Source of the DNA: Chytriomyces cf. hyalinus JEL632
Taxonomy: Eukaryota > Chytridiomycota > Chytridiomycetes > Chytridiales > Chytriomycetaceae
Reading direction: 5' to 3'
Length of the DNA: 64,000 nt
NCBI GenBank assembly: GCA_025435555.1
Contig: JAIWWG010000005.1
Location: forward strand, 186,001-250,000
Notes under the pieces: generated by a model
Told to the model about the DNA's origin: nothing
What the model saw: the letters and a program-made list of their open reading frames with translations, nothing else
The model's database searches: none
Made by a program: the position numbers and the translations under genes
In this document: one piece after another, positions 9,624-20,568 of the stretch
Position numbering within the stretch: position 1 is the stretch's first letter
How the letters are laid out: each line of letters starts with the position of its first letter

Positions 9624-11756
9624 TCATCCCGAACAGCTGTTGACGGGGGTAGCAGTTGAAGGCGGTGCCAGCGGTGGAATTTGATAGGATCCTTTCGAGT
9701 TCTTCCTTCCGGTAACATTACTAGATGCCACATCACTGAAGCGGCTAGAAAGCAGAAGTGACGTGCCGGGTCTAATAAATGCTCCTGATTGCGTTGAAAT
9801 TGAGCTTTCACATATTGACGATGGGTTGTTTTCCCCTGCCCATTCTGATAGCGACGCATTTTTTTGTGGAACGGGAGGACTTGGTTGAGACGACATGTCA
9901 ACTGCTACGCTTTCACTTTTTCTCCTTCCCCAAGATATCACAGACTGAGAGTATGCATGTCCTTCACCAAATGAAGCGCTTCGCTGTGAAAGGCCTTTTG
10001 ACGGCGGCTGCTTGTACAATGAAGTGCCACTGAGCAGTGACGGCATCATTTTGATTAATTTGAGTCCCGGAACAGCTGCATGAGATATGGACGTGACTTC
10101 GTCTGATTCGTCTACACCGTCTCCGTCAATAACAAATGAACTGCGGATTGTTCGTGATGCGGAGTCTGGTAAAGTCGTGCGTGGCTCAATAATGGTGACA
10201 TGTGCTGGAGCTGTAAGGCTGCCTTTCCTTTGAGTATCGCTATTCGGACCATTGGCATGCATCGCTTTTCGAAGGAAGCTGGAGTGTCCGTATTTCTCAA
10301 CTTCGTCAATGACGTGCGTCCCATCCGTGTGGCTGGTCTCCAAGTCCGCATCAGAACCTGCAGCAACCCTAGATTTAACTCTCTCAACGAGTCCCGCATC
10401 ACTTGGTCGTCCGCTACGAATTCCACCAGCGCCACCAACATAGCTGCCCACTCTTCCGCCTCCCACGCTTCCATTACGAACACTGGCACCATCCTCACGA
10501 ACACTTCCAGCCATACGAGCTACTGTTTCGCTCGCATCTTTTGCAATCTGTTGCAGTTTCAAACTGTACTGGAACAAGAGAGCCACGCCTCCAACAATCG
10601 TCAAGAACCCGAAAAGAATGCTGACGCCACCAACGGCGTCACCCACAGGAAACCCTTGAAAAAGGAAAGCTGTGCTGATCATGGTTGCAGTCGTAAAGAA
10701 AACGTAGTAGATGGGTGTGACTATTGCTGCACTGAATGAGCTCAGAGCCTTGTTCAAGAAATGAACTTGGAAGAGGATAAAGAAGACCACAAAAGCGAGC
10801 AGCGGGTACATGGGCCACTGAAGGAACTGGTTGTCGTCTTTCCAATGACGGATGGAATACACGAGCGCTGTTCCAAAACCTGTTCCAAGACACAAGATTT
10901 AACTAAAAGAATTGGATCAAGAAGACTATCCGCCCCCTCCCTACCTTGCGTACTCAGCACGAGATATGATCCTCCAAGAGAACTAATGCTGATGTAAATG
11001 ACGGGGCTCTTTTGCGCGTAGCGAGGCTGAAGGTAGAAGATGAGGTAGCAGAGCGCACCAGCGACAAAGGCCGAATAGACGAGGAACACAGGCTGCACGA
11101 CTAGGTGCATGAACTGCGGAATGGTTTCGGTAATGTGCGATGCCGGTGCGTGAAGTACGATGATCACGGCCCCAATCAAACACTGAGCGCACCCAATTAT
11201 ACCACTGAAGTTGAGCTTTTCATTGAGAAAGACGGCCGAGAGGACAGCGCTGCAGTAATGGAGGACAGTCGGGCTCAATTTGCATTCTTGTCGCATCGAA
11301 GAGATTGATGAACACCCACCTTATCACAACTGAAATGGCTCCCAGGGGAGTAACCAAGATAGCAGGGACAAAAGCGTACGCACCAAAGTTGGCTATTTCG
11401 CCAAGGGCGGCTTTACATTGAAAGGGGAAGAGGAGAGAATCATCGTTAGTAAGCGCCATTCAGATTTGACGTATGCAACAGACAACTCACTCAGAGTCAT
11501 GCCAATCCACCACATGCCGCTTTTGAGATACTCATGACTGCCTGCTGTCACGTCGTGGCCCTTTGCTTTAAGGTCCAATAGAGCCCGCTTCGTGAACACG
11601 ACGGATGCGCCGATGAAGGCACCGGACAGCAGCGCAAGGGATATACCGACTGTTGGTTGGATGGTTCAAGAACGGGGAGAGGGAGAGGTCAACACACAGA
11701 CGGGGGGGCATGTCGCTCGTTCGAGGGCAGTTACCTCCTTGCTCCCACGAGGCCAT
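9624..11756 (-). CDS. NIPA-type magnesium transporter with long C-terminal tail
   Basis: The start ATG is at 11756. Exon 1 is only 22 nt (MASWEQG) and joins, phase-correct, to GISLALLSGAFIGASVVFTK. Later exons give the NIPA core: WWIGMTLMALGEIANFGAYA, AILVTPLGAISVV, LNEKLNFSGIIGCAQCLIGA, then FLVYSAFVAGALCYLIFY, PVIYISISSLGGSYLV, MYPLLAFVVFFILFQVHFLN and PIYYVFFTTATMISTAFLFQ. About nine transmembrane segments are expected, as in the DUF803/NIPA family of Mg2+ transporters at the plasma membrane or endosomes. A Ser-rich cytoplasmic tail of about 300 residues follows, much longer than the animal proteins have. A second, diverged family member is at 20569. Internal exon borders were not all fixed. 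Confidence 0.82.
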
Positions 11757-12133
11757 GTTCCTGTTTAAGACGGTGCGGTGATTGATTAAACTGAAATAAA
11801 ATAAAAATATATTGAACATGCATGCAAGAAATATATTTTATTTTCTGCCCTCTTTCGTGCCTCCCTTGCCCCACGTCTGTTTGGCCGTCTGAATGCGCAG
11901 ATTCGGTGTTCAGTGCAGCGACCGGGACTTGGTGCTGGGTCTGGCAGGCTGCTCATGCCTGGTCCTTTGCGTCTGTTTGGCGTCTTCGCTGCTGCCTCAA
12001 ACCCGTAACACGCCCGTCTCCCATGCGCGGATCCGGGGCTTGTACCAAGTGGAAAGACCGGTGGGTAATTGTTGATCAATGTGCGATCGTTAAAGAAAAA
12101 GGGATTGTCGCTTTGTAAATCTTCAAAACCACC
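11757..12133. other. Divergent promoter region, about 375 bases
   Basis: It separates the start codons of the NIPA gene (minus) and the unknown helical protein (plus). It contains an A/T-rich patch (about 11793-11838) and no gene I can support. Confidence 0.4.
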
Positions 12134-14253
12134 ATGCACGGTACGTCAAATCCGCCGACTGTTTAAACGGCATGTGCGATGACAAGTGTCCGCCAACTCA
12201 ACGCCTGCGTTTTATTCATCAGAACCACTGTTACCGAACAACAAAGCCAAAGCGTCAAAGATAACTCCCTTGCCAGCCAGCGAAGCTTCAAAAGAGAAGG
12301 CTGCCGATGATGACGAAAGCGCCTCAAGCAGCTCCACCATCTCGAGCATCTCAGCAAAAGGCGCGTCAGTCTCGGAGAATCTTCCGCAATTACCAGCGAA
12401 ACGACGAAGCTTTCGCGACTTTTTTATTGTGCGCTTCAACGCGAGATTCAACCTGCCCTGGGTCGTTGAAACAGAGGCTCTCAATTCTGAAGCTGTGATT
12501 CGGCTAACGTCGCCGTGCAGACTCATCACCTCAACAATCATTGGCTTCTTTCAGAATCTGCTGCTTAAAGACAGTCAGTGGAAAAAGTGGAAGAAGGAGT
12601 GGCTTTCCTCACATCCAGAGGAAATCCTCAATTGGCGCGCGGATCCTCAGTTTCTCAACAAAATCGCCATTCATTCCTTGTCACCTGACCAAAGCAGCGA
12701 TTCCCTGGCCTCCATCAATCCTGATCTGACCGATGAAGATATTCTCAAACGTATCATACTGAAAGTGGAAGCGGCGCGTTTGAAGCACATGGCAACCAAA
12801 ACTCCGATGCCCGAAAGCCTCATCCGATACATAAATCTTCTTGGGACGTTTCAGCTGCCAACCTTGACGTGGCTCACAGAATCCGAAACAGTCACGGTGA
12901 AAAAGTGGACACGTTTCCTGAAGGAAGCAAAATCCAGCAATGCCTCGTTGTCAAAAAACTTGACAACGCTTGTTATACAGGGAACAAAAACCAAATTCGA
13001 CGCGTTTAAATTCGATCAGTGGGTGTTGAGCACCACAATCTGCGACGTGTTTAAATCCATGGGGGCCCTGATTTCCGCTGTCCTGACTCCAAAAGTGCCG
13101 AACGAGATCTGCGTTTTGTTTGACGTGTTTGGATCCTGTGTGGATGTGGGCTTACTTCAAAACGCAATCCTGTTGGACGCCATGTTTGGGATTGTGCGAG
13201 AAGCGGCGGAATTCATTCAGACCATCATACCCATCCATGCCACCTTGGACTCCATTGATTCAACACGCGCACAACTTGAGATCCAACAAACTGCCGCGTC
13301 ACATCTGAAGCTGACGAACGATGAAGCTATCGTAAACTACGCGTACAAACTGGATGAAACCAACAAGCTGCTCACTACATGGCCGCAGCGCCGCCGTCTA
13401 CCTTGCATTATAGCCTCTTGCGCCACAGTTTTAAATTCGCTGAAGGAAATTCGAAGCGAGCTGACAACCGGTGTGATGGTGTTTGATCGAACTTGCGCAT
13501 CGACAACGTTGCAAGGAATCTATGAGCATTTTGGTATGGCGCATATGCTTCGGTCGAGCCAAAAACAGTTGGAACGAGATTTGCGGATTCTTTTGGAGGA
13601 GAAAGACGCTGTAGAGTCTGCTAAACTGCGTTTGGACGCAGAGGCCTTGGAATTGAAACGGCACAAGACAGTGGTTGATATCGAACGAACGGCGTTGGTG
13701 AAGGAAGTAAAGGGCCTGCGGGCAGAGAAAAGTAAGCGACCGTGGATTAATACTCCTCAGCCATCTTAACCGTGTCATTTCGCCACACCCCTACACACTC
13801 ATATATATATATATAGACGCTTACGCCACCATTTGCAAACTCCAGCGAGAAGTGCACCATCTCTCATCCTCAATCCGAAACGCGCTTGTTTCGAAGGGCG
13901 ACACCCACCGCATCTTTGTCCGTAGCCTCTTCCATGGCGTCATAATTTACAATGTCGCAAAATCCGAGCTCAAGAAGGCAATCTCAAGCATCACTCAAAT
14001 CCACGACTTGAGCGTCCGATTTGGAATCTCGTTCGACCCGGAAGTGTTTCATGAGTTTGATTGGCGGCACGATATGTTGCGAGTCACGTTCCGATTTCCA
14101 AATGATGAGAGCGCTGATACTTGGAATTTAAGGTTTAATTCTGATTTGACCCAGTTGACTGGGGAATCCATGACGCGGATTGCGCCCATCAAATTGCTAG
14201 GCCTGCACAAGGAGAAAATGTCTCTTCCGCCGCGATTTTTCGGGAGCGGATGA
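12134..14253 (+). CDS. Unknown helical protein with coiled coil, 662 aa
   Basis: Exons 12134-12140 (ATGCACG), 12187-13731 and 13817-14253 sum to 1989 nt in consistent phase. The N-terminal 80 residues are Ser/Lys-rich and disordered. About 85-430 is predominantly helical with no motif I recognise (WVVETEALNSEAVIRL, LPTLTWLTESETVTVKKW). About 440-525 is a heptad-rich coiled coil (QKQLERDLRILLEEKDAVES), and the last 140 residues are a mixed alpha/beta region (DMLRVTFRFPNDESADTW). No signal peptide or membrane segment is present. The coiled coil suggests an oligomeric scaffold. The intron before the last exon ends in a TATATATATATAG run. Confidence 0.7.
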
Positions 14254-14475
14254 ATGCGACAGGATTATGCGACAGCTGGTATTTATTGATTCCGTGTATT
14301 TCAGAGGCCAACAGGGGGAACATTCTTGATGGGGAAAGAGCGCATTATTGTTGAAGTAAAAAAAAAAAAAAAAAGCAGTTACGTTGCATAATCCAAAAAG
14401 TAGAAGGGTTGACTGTATTGACAATGCTCGGTCTGAAGCGCCCGCCAGTATTTATCGGCAGAAAAACTCCCCGTT

Positions 14476-16296
14476 CTACTCCCCGTGCGTCGGACATGCT
14501 TTCGGTTCCTTTTTCTTTTCCTTTGTCTGGAACCAGTCCTTGATGCCTGCGTCCATCACAAAAATAAATGTCATAAGAAAAGATTAGAAAATAAAAAAGA
14601 CCAGGAAGGAGAAAACTTACATTGTTCGTGGTAAACGCAGAAGCAGTTCAAAATGGCGACAGAGTCCGATAATTCAAATTCTTCCATGCAAATTTGGCAT
14701 TCATCCCCAGCTTTTGTGCATTTTCGAACTTAAAAGAAAAAAAGCGAGTAAGCTACAACTCTGTGTGTCTCTACCCTGGAAAAAATATAAGGAACATACC
14801 AACAAAAGTGTTGCCAACAAGTTTTAAAGGCGGTGGAGCGGCAGGGCGAGCATCTTTCGACTTTGTCATTCCTTGCACGGATTCATTCTTCGAACCGCGC
14901 AACCTCTTGGAAACATGTTTCACATCCACCACGGGGACTGGTAAAGGTTCAGGCTCTTCATCTCCAAAGCAAATTCGCAAATGTCGCTCTTCGTCCATTT
15001 TCGAAAGAACGCCAACAATTTTGACACCGCATACGGGGCAGTTATCGTCTGGGTTGTCATCCGCTTTAAAAGGGATGCCTGATGTCATGGGAAAAGGTGG
15101 TTGAAATGCAGGGTTGCTGGCAAGAGCATGCAATCTATTCATGGCAGCTTGGTCGGCTGGAAGTCCCTGCATGGTTCTCAAATAGTCACTAAAAGGATGA
15201 GAATAATCCGCCGGCTGGTTGAAATATGTGTGGGCTGGAGGTAAAGGTGCGACAGGTAAAGAAGTAGCTGGAGGATGTGCCGCGGAAATAGTTTTCTTGG
15301 CGCGCGAAGTGGATGCCTTCGCTTCCTGCCGAACTCCTGAAGCAACATTTTGATAGGGGCCCGGCCTGTGGCGGATTGCATTGGGGGCACTTGCTGCGCC
15401 GCCAAAAACTGAGTATTGCCGAAGTGGTTCGACGCGTTGCATATGCGGAGGATGCGTTGCTCGGCCAGGTAGCAATGGTGTGGATGAATATGGTGAAATA
15501 TGTGGGTTTGAGGAAGGCCAGTTCATTGCTCCCATGGAAGGAGCAGGCACATTCCCTGGCCTCACGCCCAGTCCGTGAGCTCCTGCATTCGCAATTGGTG
15601 GTAGCGAAAACGAGCCAGGAAAATAAGTATGATTTGGAATGATTACAGGTGGTGGTGGTGGCAGCGCTGCAGGTTTTGGTGCTGTTTTTGGTCTCGAAAC
15701 GTCAACATGTTTCCGATGGACTGGAGTAACACCGTCTGGACGGCCAGGGAAGAAAAACCGACCATTCACATAGAGTTTAAGTCCACCTCTTTTGTTTTCC
15801 ATGAACACATCAACAAACCTGAGTGTCGCACGCCCACCGTCTCTTCAAACAAGTTGACGAATTTTGCGATTTTTGGGTCTCTCTCAATCGGAACAAGTGC
15901 GGGAGCAGTAGCGCCTGAAGAGCTGCTGGGTCCTCCGAAACGAGGCAGGTGGCGGTCATGCACATGTGTCTTGCTGGTTGTTGAGGTGGGGCTGATGACG
16001 ATTGGCATGGGTGTTTTGCACTTCCCAGGAGGAGAGGTTGATGGGGGCTTAAAATAATGACGAGGTTGAAACTGGCACGTATTTGAGGGGGAAAGCGACA
16101 GCGTTGAGGAGGGAGGGGGTGAGTCGGAGATGGTGATGGGCTGGTTGTTGTTCAGTCTGGGCCAGGATGATATCCGGTTTGATGAGCGGAGTGTATGGCC
16201 GACTACAGTGACTTCGTCGTCATCTTCAGTTTGCCTTCGTCTCTTTGTGTGGTGAATTGGGCTGTCCTGAGTGAGATCAATCACACGGCGTCGCAT
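14476..16296 (-). CDS. RING E3 ubiquitin ligase (Znf1/ZNRF-like) with N-terminal SUMO-interaction-like motifs
   Basis: The start at 16296 gives MRRRVIDLTQDSP, which contains a textbook SIM core (VIDLT). EVTVVG and PITISDSPP further on are weaker SIM-like cores. A long Pro/Ser-rich middle follows. Near 15045-14965 a C2HC zinc knuckle reads CPVCG..(about 15)..HLRIC, close to the UBZ4 ubiquitin-binding type. The last exons (ending 14476) encode CQICMEEFELSDSVAIL, CFCVYHEQC, IKDWF and a final CPTHGE, matching the ZNRF-style RING whose last ligands are C-P-x-H. A zinc knuckle plus this RING is known from fungal Znf1 proteins; the SIM-bearing N-terminus suggests recognition of SUMO-modified targets. 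The join near 15,800 needs a one-base frame change that I could not assign to a normal intron. Confidence 0.72.
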
Positions 16297-16392
16297 GTGG
16301 AGCGCTTTTCAACTTTTATTTTAAATGCCCTTTGCTACATCATTACGCTAAGCATCTGAGGACGGAACACGGTCTTTACTTTTTATTCCTGA

Positions 16393-17808
16393 TCACAACA
16401 AAAGCATTGCAAAGAAAACAAGAAGCAGCGACGTCGCCAGAAGCGGGACTCCACCGCTGTCTTTCATGTTTTTCGCAGGAGAAACTACTTGCACAGCTGA
16501 TACGTTGGGTGGCGGCATCGATGTAACGATGGCGCTCGGTGACTGAGCAGCTTTAACAGTAGAGGACGGCTGAGAAACTGCACCTGCATTAGGGTCTGAG
16601 GGCAGTTTGACTGGCTCGGAAGAACTTATTTCAACTTTTGGTTTTGCTTCTGAAGCAGTGTTTGGCAATAACGCTACGCCAGATCCTTCAACCAAGTTTC
16701 CCGTAATCAGGTCTAGCACCTTGAGTTTTCCAGATACGCTACTGAACTGTATCAAGCTTTGAGAAGTTGCTGCGTAACGGAAGTTGGGCCCGCTTTCACC
16801 GAATCCAGAGATGGCATTTGTAGTGTTGACTGAAGTGTCCACCAGGAGGACTTGGTGGCCGTCATCCGGAATGTCTGTCAAATGATATCATGTTAAATAC
16901 ATGAAACTCAAGATGTACCGTTCGATCTCATACATGCAAATTTTGGTGGAGCTTTAGTTCCAAAAGGGATGTACACGCTTTGTCCGGGAAGCTGTGGGAA
17001 AGATCCATACGACTGCTGCGTCGGTTGCCACCATGCATAATGCACAACGAATACCCACGCCTCCCCTTCTTTCAGTCCAGGAGCATTGAAGAAGTGTAGA
17101 TGATTTGTTCCTTGACCGAACACGGGTTTAGTGTATCCGGAGCAGTCAAAAGGTTGAGGAGTGACAGTAAATTGAGACAGCCAATAGAGAGACAGCTTCC
17201 CATTAGCTGACAGCTGCGAGAGATTGTCCTTGTCGGCATCACCGATGCAGAAAATCTGCTTATGCCATCAGTCATCTCAATGCTTTTCAAAAGCTACTTC
17301 TAATCTCACCTTTCCGTTCGAATACGCGTAAATCACATTAGTGTCATGATCCAAAGTTGCTACCAAGTCGTCTCCCCCGGGAAACTCGGGCTCTGCAGTC
17401 AACGGAACAAGATTCCAAACTCTCGCGTTTAGGTCAAACACATGCAGTGCCTTCACGCCAGAAGACTTGTCCGCGTTCAAGGCAACAATCAGGTTCAAGA
17501 AGGGGGCAAACATGCACGTGGGATTGCTAGTGTCGAAGGAGGGTCGGTTCGCCAAGGAAACGGGAATCTGGGACTGCCCCGCAGGGGCTGATGATGATGT
17601 CCAGTCGGACTGAGATGGGCCAAGGGACACGTCTCCATACGGAGCACCGAAGATGTAGAGGTTGGAATCGCTGTCTGCGGTAAACGTCAAAATGCTGGTG
17701 TGAGAATGCAAGGAGTGGAATATCACGTCTCCCACCTGTGATAGTGCAGCCAATCCCATGAGCGTAGTAAAGTGCCTCAGAAAGAAGAAGCGCCAGCAGA
17801 AGCAGCAT
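16393..17808 (-). CDS. Secreted, probably GPI-anchored protein, paralogue 1
   Basis: Start ATG 17808; the signal peptide is LLLLALLLSEALYYAHG. Exon 1 ends in GCTIT and joins to DSDSNLYIFGAPYGD. Further exons carry LHVFDLNARVWNLVPL, GGDDLVATLDHDTNVIYAYS, VFGQGTNHLHFFNAPGL, FVVHYAWWQPTQQSYGSFPQ and GPNFRYAATSQSLIQF. A Ser/Pro stalk and a terminal hydrophobic run (LLATSLLLVFFAMLLL) suggest GPI anchoring. The repeating hydrophobic strands hint at a beta-rich fold (propeller-like, kelch-like at a stretch), but no family is recognised. It is head to head with its paralogue at 18048, only 239 bases between start codons, so the two probably share a promoter. Confidence 0.72.
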
Positions 17809-18047
17809 AGTTTTAGTCAAGTTTATACCGGCTATTTAAAGAAGCGGAATAAGCGGGACACTACGCGTATAAATAACGACCCGCCGCGAAGACAGCAACG
17901 AAGCACGCGTTTGCCTGACGGAGCTGACACAGACGACGACCCAGCCAATGCCAATGCCAATGCAACAGTAACCAGACTTGACAAGTCCGTGCTCGCAACT
18001 GGGCTTTGAGCGCCACTCTTCCTTCAACTCTCAATTTAATCAAAAAT

Positions 18048-19358
18048 ATGCTGGCTCACTTCGCAATCGGCTGCGCCCTTGCTCGCAGCGTTGCGGCACT
18101 TGGTTGCGCCGTTGCTGGTGCGTTAATTCTTCTTCCTCCCAACTCCGGCGCTCCTCTGTAACTTCCCTCTGTGTCCAGACAAGTCCGCGCAAGTCTTTGT
18201 CTTTGGGGCACCCTACGGCGACGCCAACCTCGGTGCCTCCTCGTCTGAATGGGGCTCAGGCGCGGGGCTGGCCCCGTTGAACAATCTGCCTCTCAGACCC
18301 GCCTTTGACACTGCAAATCCGTTTTGCGCATACGCTCCGTACTTGGACTACTTTGTCTTCTTGAACGTCGACAGCAGCGCCGGCCTCAGCGCTCTCCACA
18401 TCTTCGACGTCACTGCGAAAGCCTGGACGGTTGTGCCGCTTACTGGCGCTGATCTGCCCAGCGGCGACGATCTGGTTGCAACGGTGGATCATGATACCAA
18501 CGTGATTTACGCCTACTCAAAGGGACAGGTACCAGCCGCTTCCATGTTCGCATTGCTTTTGAGTCTGACAGCGAGCCGAAGGTTTACAGAATTGGAGACG
18601 CCGGGGACATTAATCTTTCAAAGCTGGCTTCTACGCCACGTCTCACTATGAATTGGCTGTCCCAGTTCGCAGTGACTCCACAGCCCTTTGACGGAGCAAA
18701 CTATAAGGCTGTCTTTGGACAAGGAACCAACCACTTGCATTTCTTTAACGCTCCAGGGCTTGCCGCTGGTGAAGCGTGGATTTTTGTCGTGCATTACGCT
18801 TGGTGGCAACCTACTGCGCAGTCTTACGGATCATTCCCACAACTTCCGGGTCAAAGCGTTTATATCCCCGTTGCGACTGGCGGCGCTCCGCCAGTGTTTG
18901 CCTGTAAGTTTGTTTTTTTACAGGTTTTCGTTGGCACACCATCATTTTCCTCACGAGGTGGTTTCTTCTCAGATATCCCTGACAATGGCCAAGCTACCCT
19001 CTTTGTCGACACCAAGGCAAACGCGACAACGACCCAAGCTGGATTCGGCCAAAGCGGACCCACATTTAGATACGCGGCCACGGCTGAGCAGCTCATTCAG
19101 TACGACGGAACAACAGGCAATCTGAATGTCATGCAGCTTGCGAGTGGTGCTGTTACAAAAGGCACCGGGTTGGCATCGTTGCCAAAAGTCTCTGGCTCTG
19201 CGCCTGTTGCGACAAGCACTGGTTCAGGTGTGGCCAGAACAGTAAGCGCTCAAGCCGGTTCTACTTCTGCTGTTGCAGCGGCATCAAGTAAGAGTGGCGC
19301 TTCTAAAGCTGCGTTCGTGGGGATGTCTGCCGTACTCGTTGGCCTCTTCCTCTTGTGA
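18048..19358 (+). CDS. Secreted, probably GPI-anchored protein, paralogue 2
   Basis: Start ATG 18048; the signal peptide HFAIGCALARSVAALG is followed by a conserved GCAVA, an intron and DKSAQVFVFGAPYGD. The rest tracks the minus-strand paralogue closely: LHIFDVTAKAWTVVPL, GDDLVATVDHDTNVIYAYSK, QFAVTPQPFDGANYKAVFGQ, TNHLHFFNAPGLAAGEAW, VVHYAWWQPTAQSYGSFPQL, GPTFRYAATAEQLIQY. Intron positions also match (after the signal-peptide exon, after the AYSxGx motif and before the IPDxGQ/IPDDGH motif). It ends in a Ser/Ala stalk and hydrophobic tail (AFVGMSAVLVGLFLL). Probably a cell-wall or surface protein; molecular function unknown. Confidence 0.72.
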
Positions 19359-19502
19359 TGAAAAAAAGTTTCTGCGCATTGGGAGACATTCAGTCTATTA
19401 TATGTCTTTGGTTTTTTTCATTTTGGTGGGGGAGAAGCGCTATTGTCAAGTAAACAACCGGGGAGGGGGCTATGAGATAGTTCATTTTAAATCATTTTGG
19501 AA

Positions 19503-20257
19503 ATGTTCTCCCGTGCACTCCTTGGCCGATCCACCCGCTTCGTTGGCGTCGCTCAGCCATCCATCAACGCATTCACTGGTGCAAAGCGTTTCCTCTCAGA
19601 CGATCTTCGTGGACGGATCGATAAGGTGCGCCCCCCCCCCCCCCCCTCCCGAAACTCTCGACATGTCGAACCATTTTCATCTGACACCTTGCTTGACTAA
19701 CTTTGCCAACAAACAATAACATAACAGGCCATCAACTCGCACGATGTTCTTGTGTTTATGAAAGGATCAAAGGAGGCACCTCAGGTTTCCCTTGTCTCTT
19801 TTGTAAAACACTGCGCTTGTCAAAAAACACTGAAAAGTGGAAAAAAACAACAAACACAACAACCAGTGCGGATTCAGTCGTGCCGTTGTTCAATTGTTAA
19901 ACTCGCACGGTTCGAGCACTGTTCTCAATTACCTATAATTGCCGCTGTTTTCTCATCAGTTTTTTTCGCATTTCAGGCGTCAAGTACTCCACCGTGAATG
20001 TTCTTGCCGATGAATCTGTGCGCAACGGAATCAAGGAATACAGCTCATGGCCCACGATTCCACAGGTTTACGTGAAGGGTGAATTTGTTGGAGGTGAGAG
20101 AGTTCCATCTGTTAAAAAGCATGTACTCATGTGGCGATTTTGTTTAATGTGACGTGCAGGATGTGATATTCTCGTCAAGATGGACAAGGACGGAGACTTG
20201 AGCAAACTGCTTCTCGAGAAGGGGCTCCTGAAGCAAGACGGAACTGCCGGAATCTGA
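19503..20257 (+). CDS. GRX5: Mitochondrial monothiol glutaredoxin (CGFS type)
   Basis: Five exons: 19503-19625, 19728-19784, 19867-19909, 19977-20093 and 20160-20257. They total 438 nt and give 145 aa. The N-terminus ([18 protein letters not shown]..) is basic and Arg/Ser-rich like a mitochondrial presequence. The active site is assembled across an intron: MKGSKEAPQ, then [15 protein letters not shown]. Later motifs are [38 protein letters not shown] and CDILVKM, with the TIP cis-Pro and GGCD glutathione site. Grx5 transfers 2Fe-2S clusters in mitochondria. Intron 1 carries a 17-C run. Length and motif order match the family; the donor after exon 3 (GTTCGA) is weak. Confidence 0.92.
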
Positions 20258-20568
20258 GTTGCGGCTGAGAAATAAAAATCCAAACAGTAAAAAGCTGGCT
20301 CTCTTGCAAAAGTACGGGCAAACTGTCCATGGCAATGCAAATAACCAGAGGCATTGTATCGGTGTATGCATGACGCTCCCCAGATAATGGACAGGACAGC
20401 AAGCGCGGAAACTCCAAAGCTCGCGACTGAGCAACTCAACGACTGTGGGACTCCCGCAACAAACAGCGCAGGGAGTCCTCGTACGAAGAGCACGCATTCA
20501 AGTCCCAATCCGCGGACAGTTGAAACGTGTAAAAAAGAGTGATTGGAAAACAAAAATAACAACGCAAA
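20258..20568. other. Intergenic stretch, about 310 bases
   Basis: It lies between Grx5 and the NIPA-like gene. It contains an AATAAA-type signal just after the Grx5 stop (about 20271) and otherwise nothing I can name. Confidence 0.4.
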
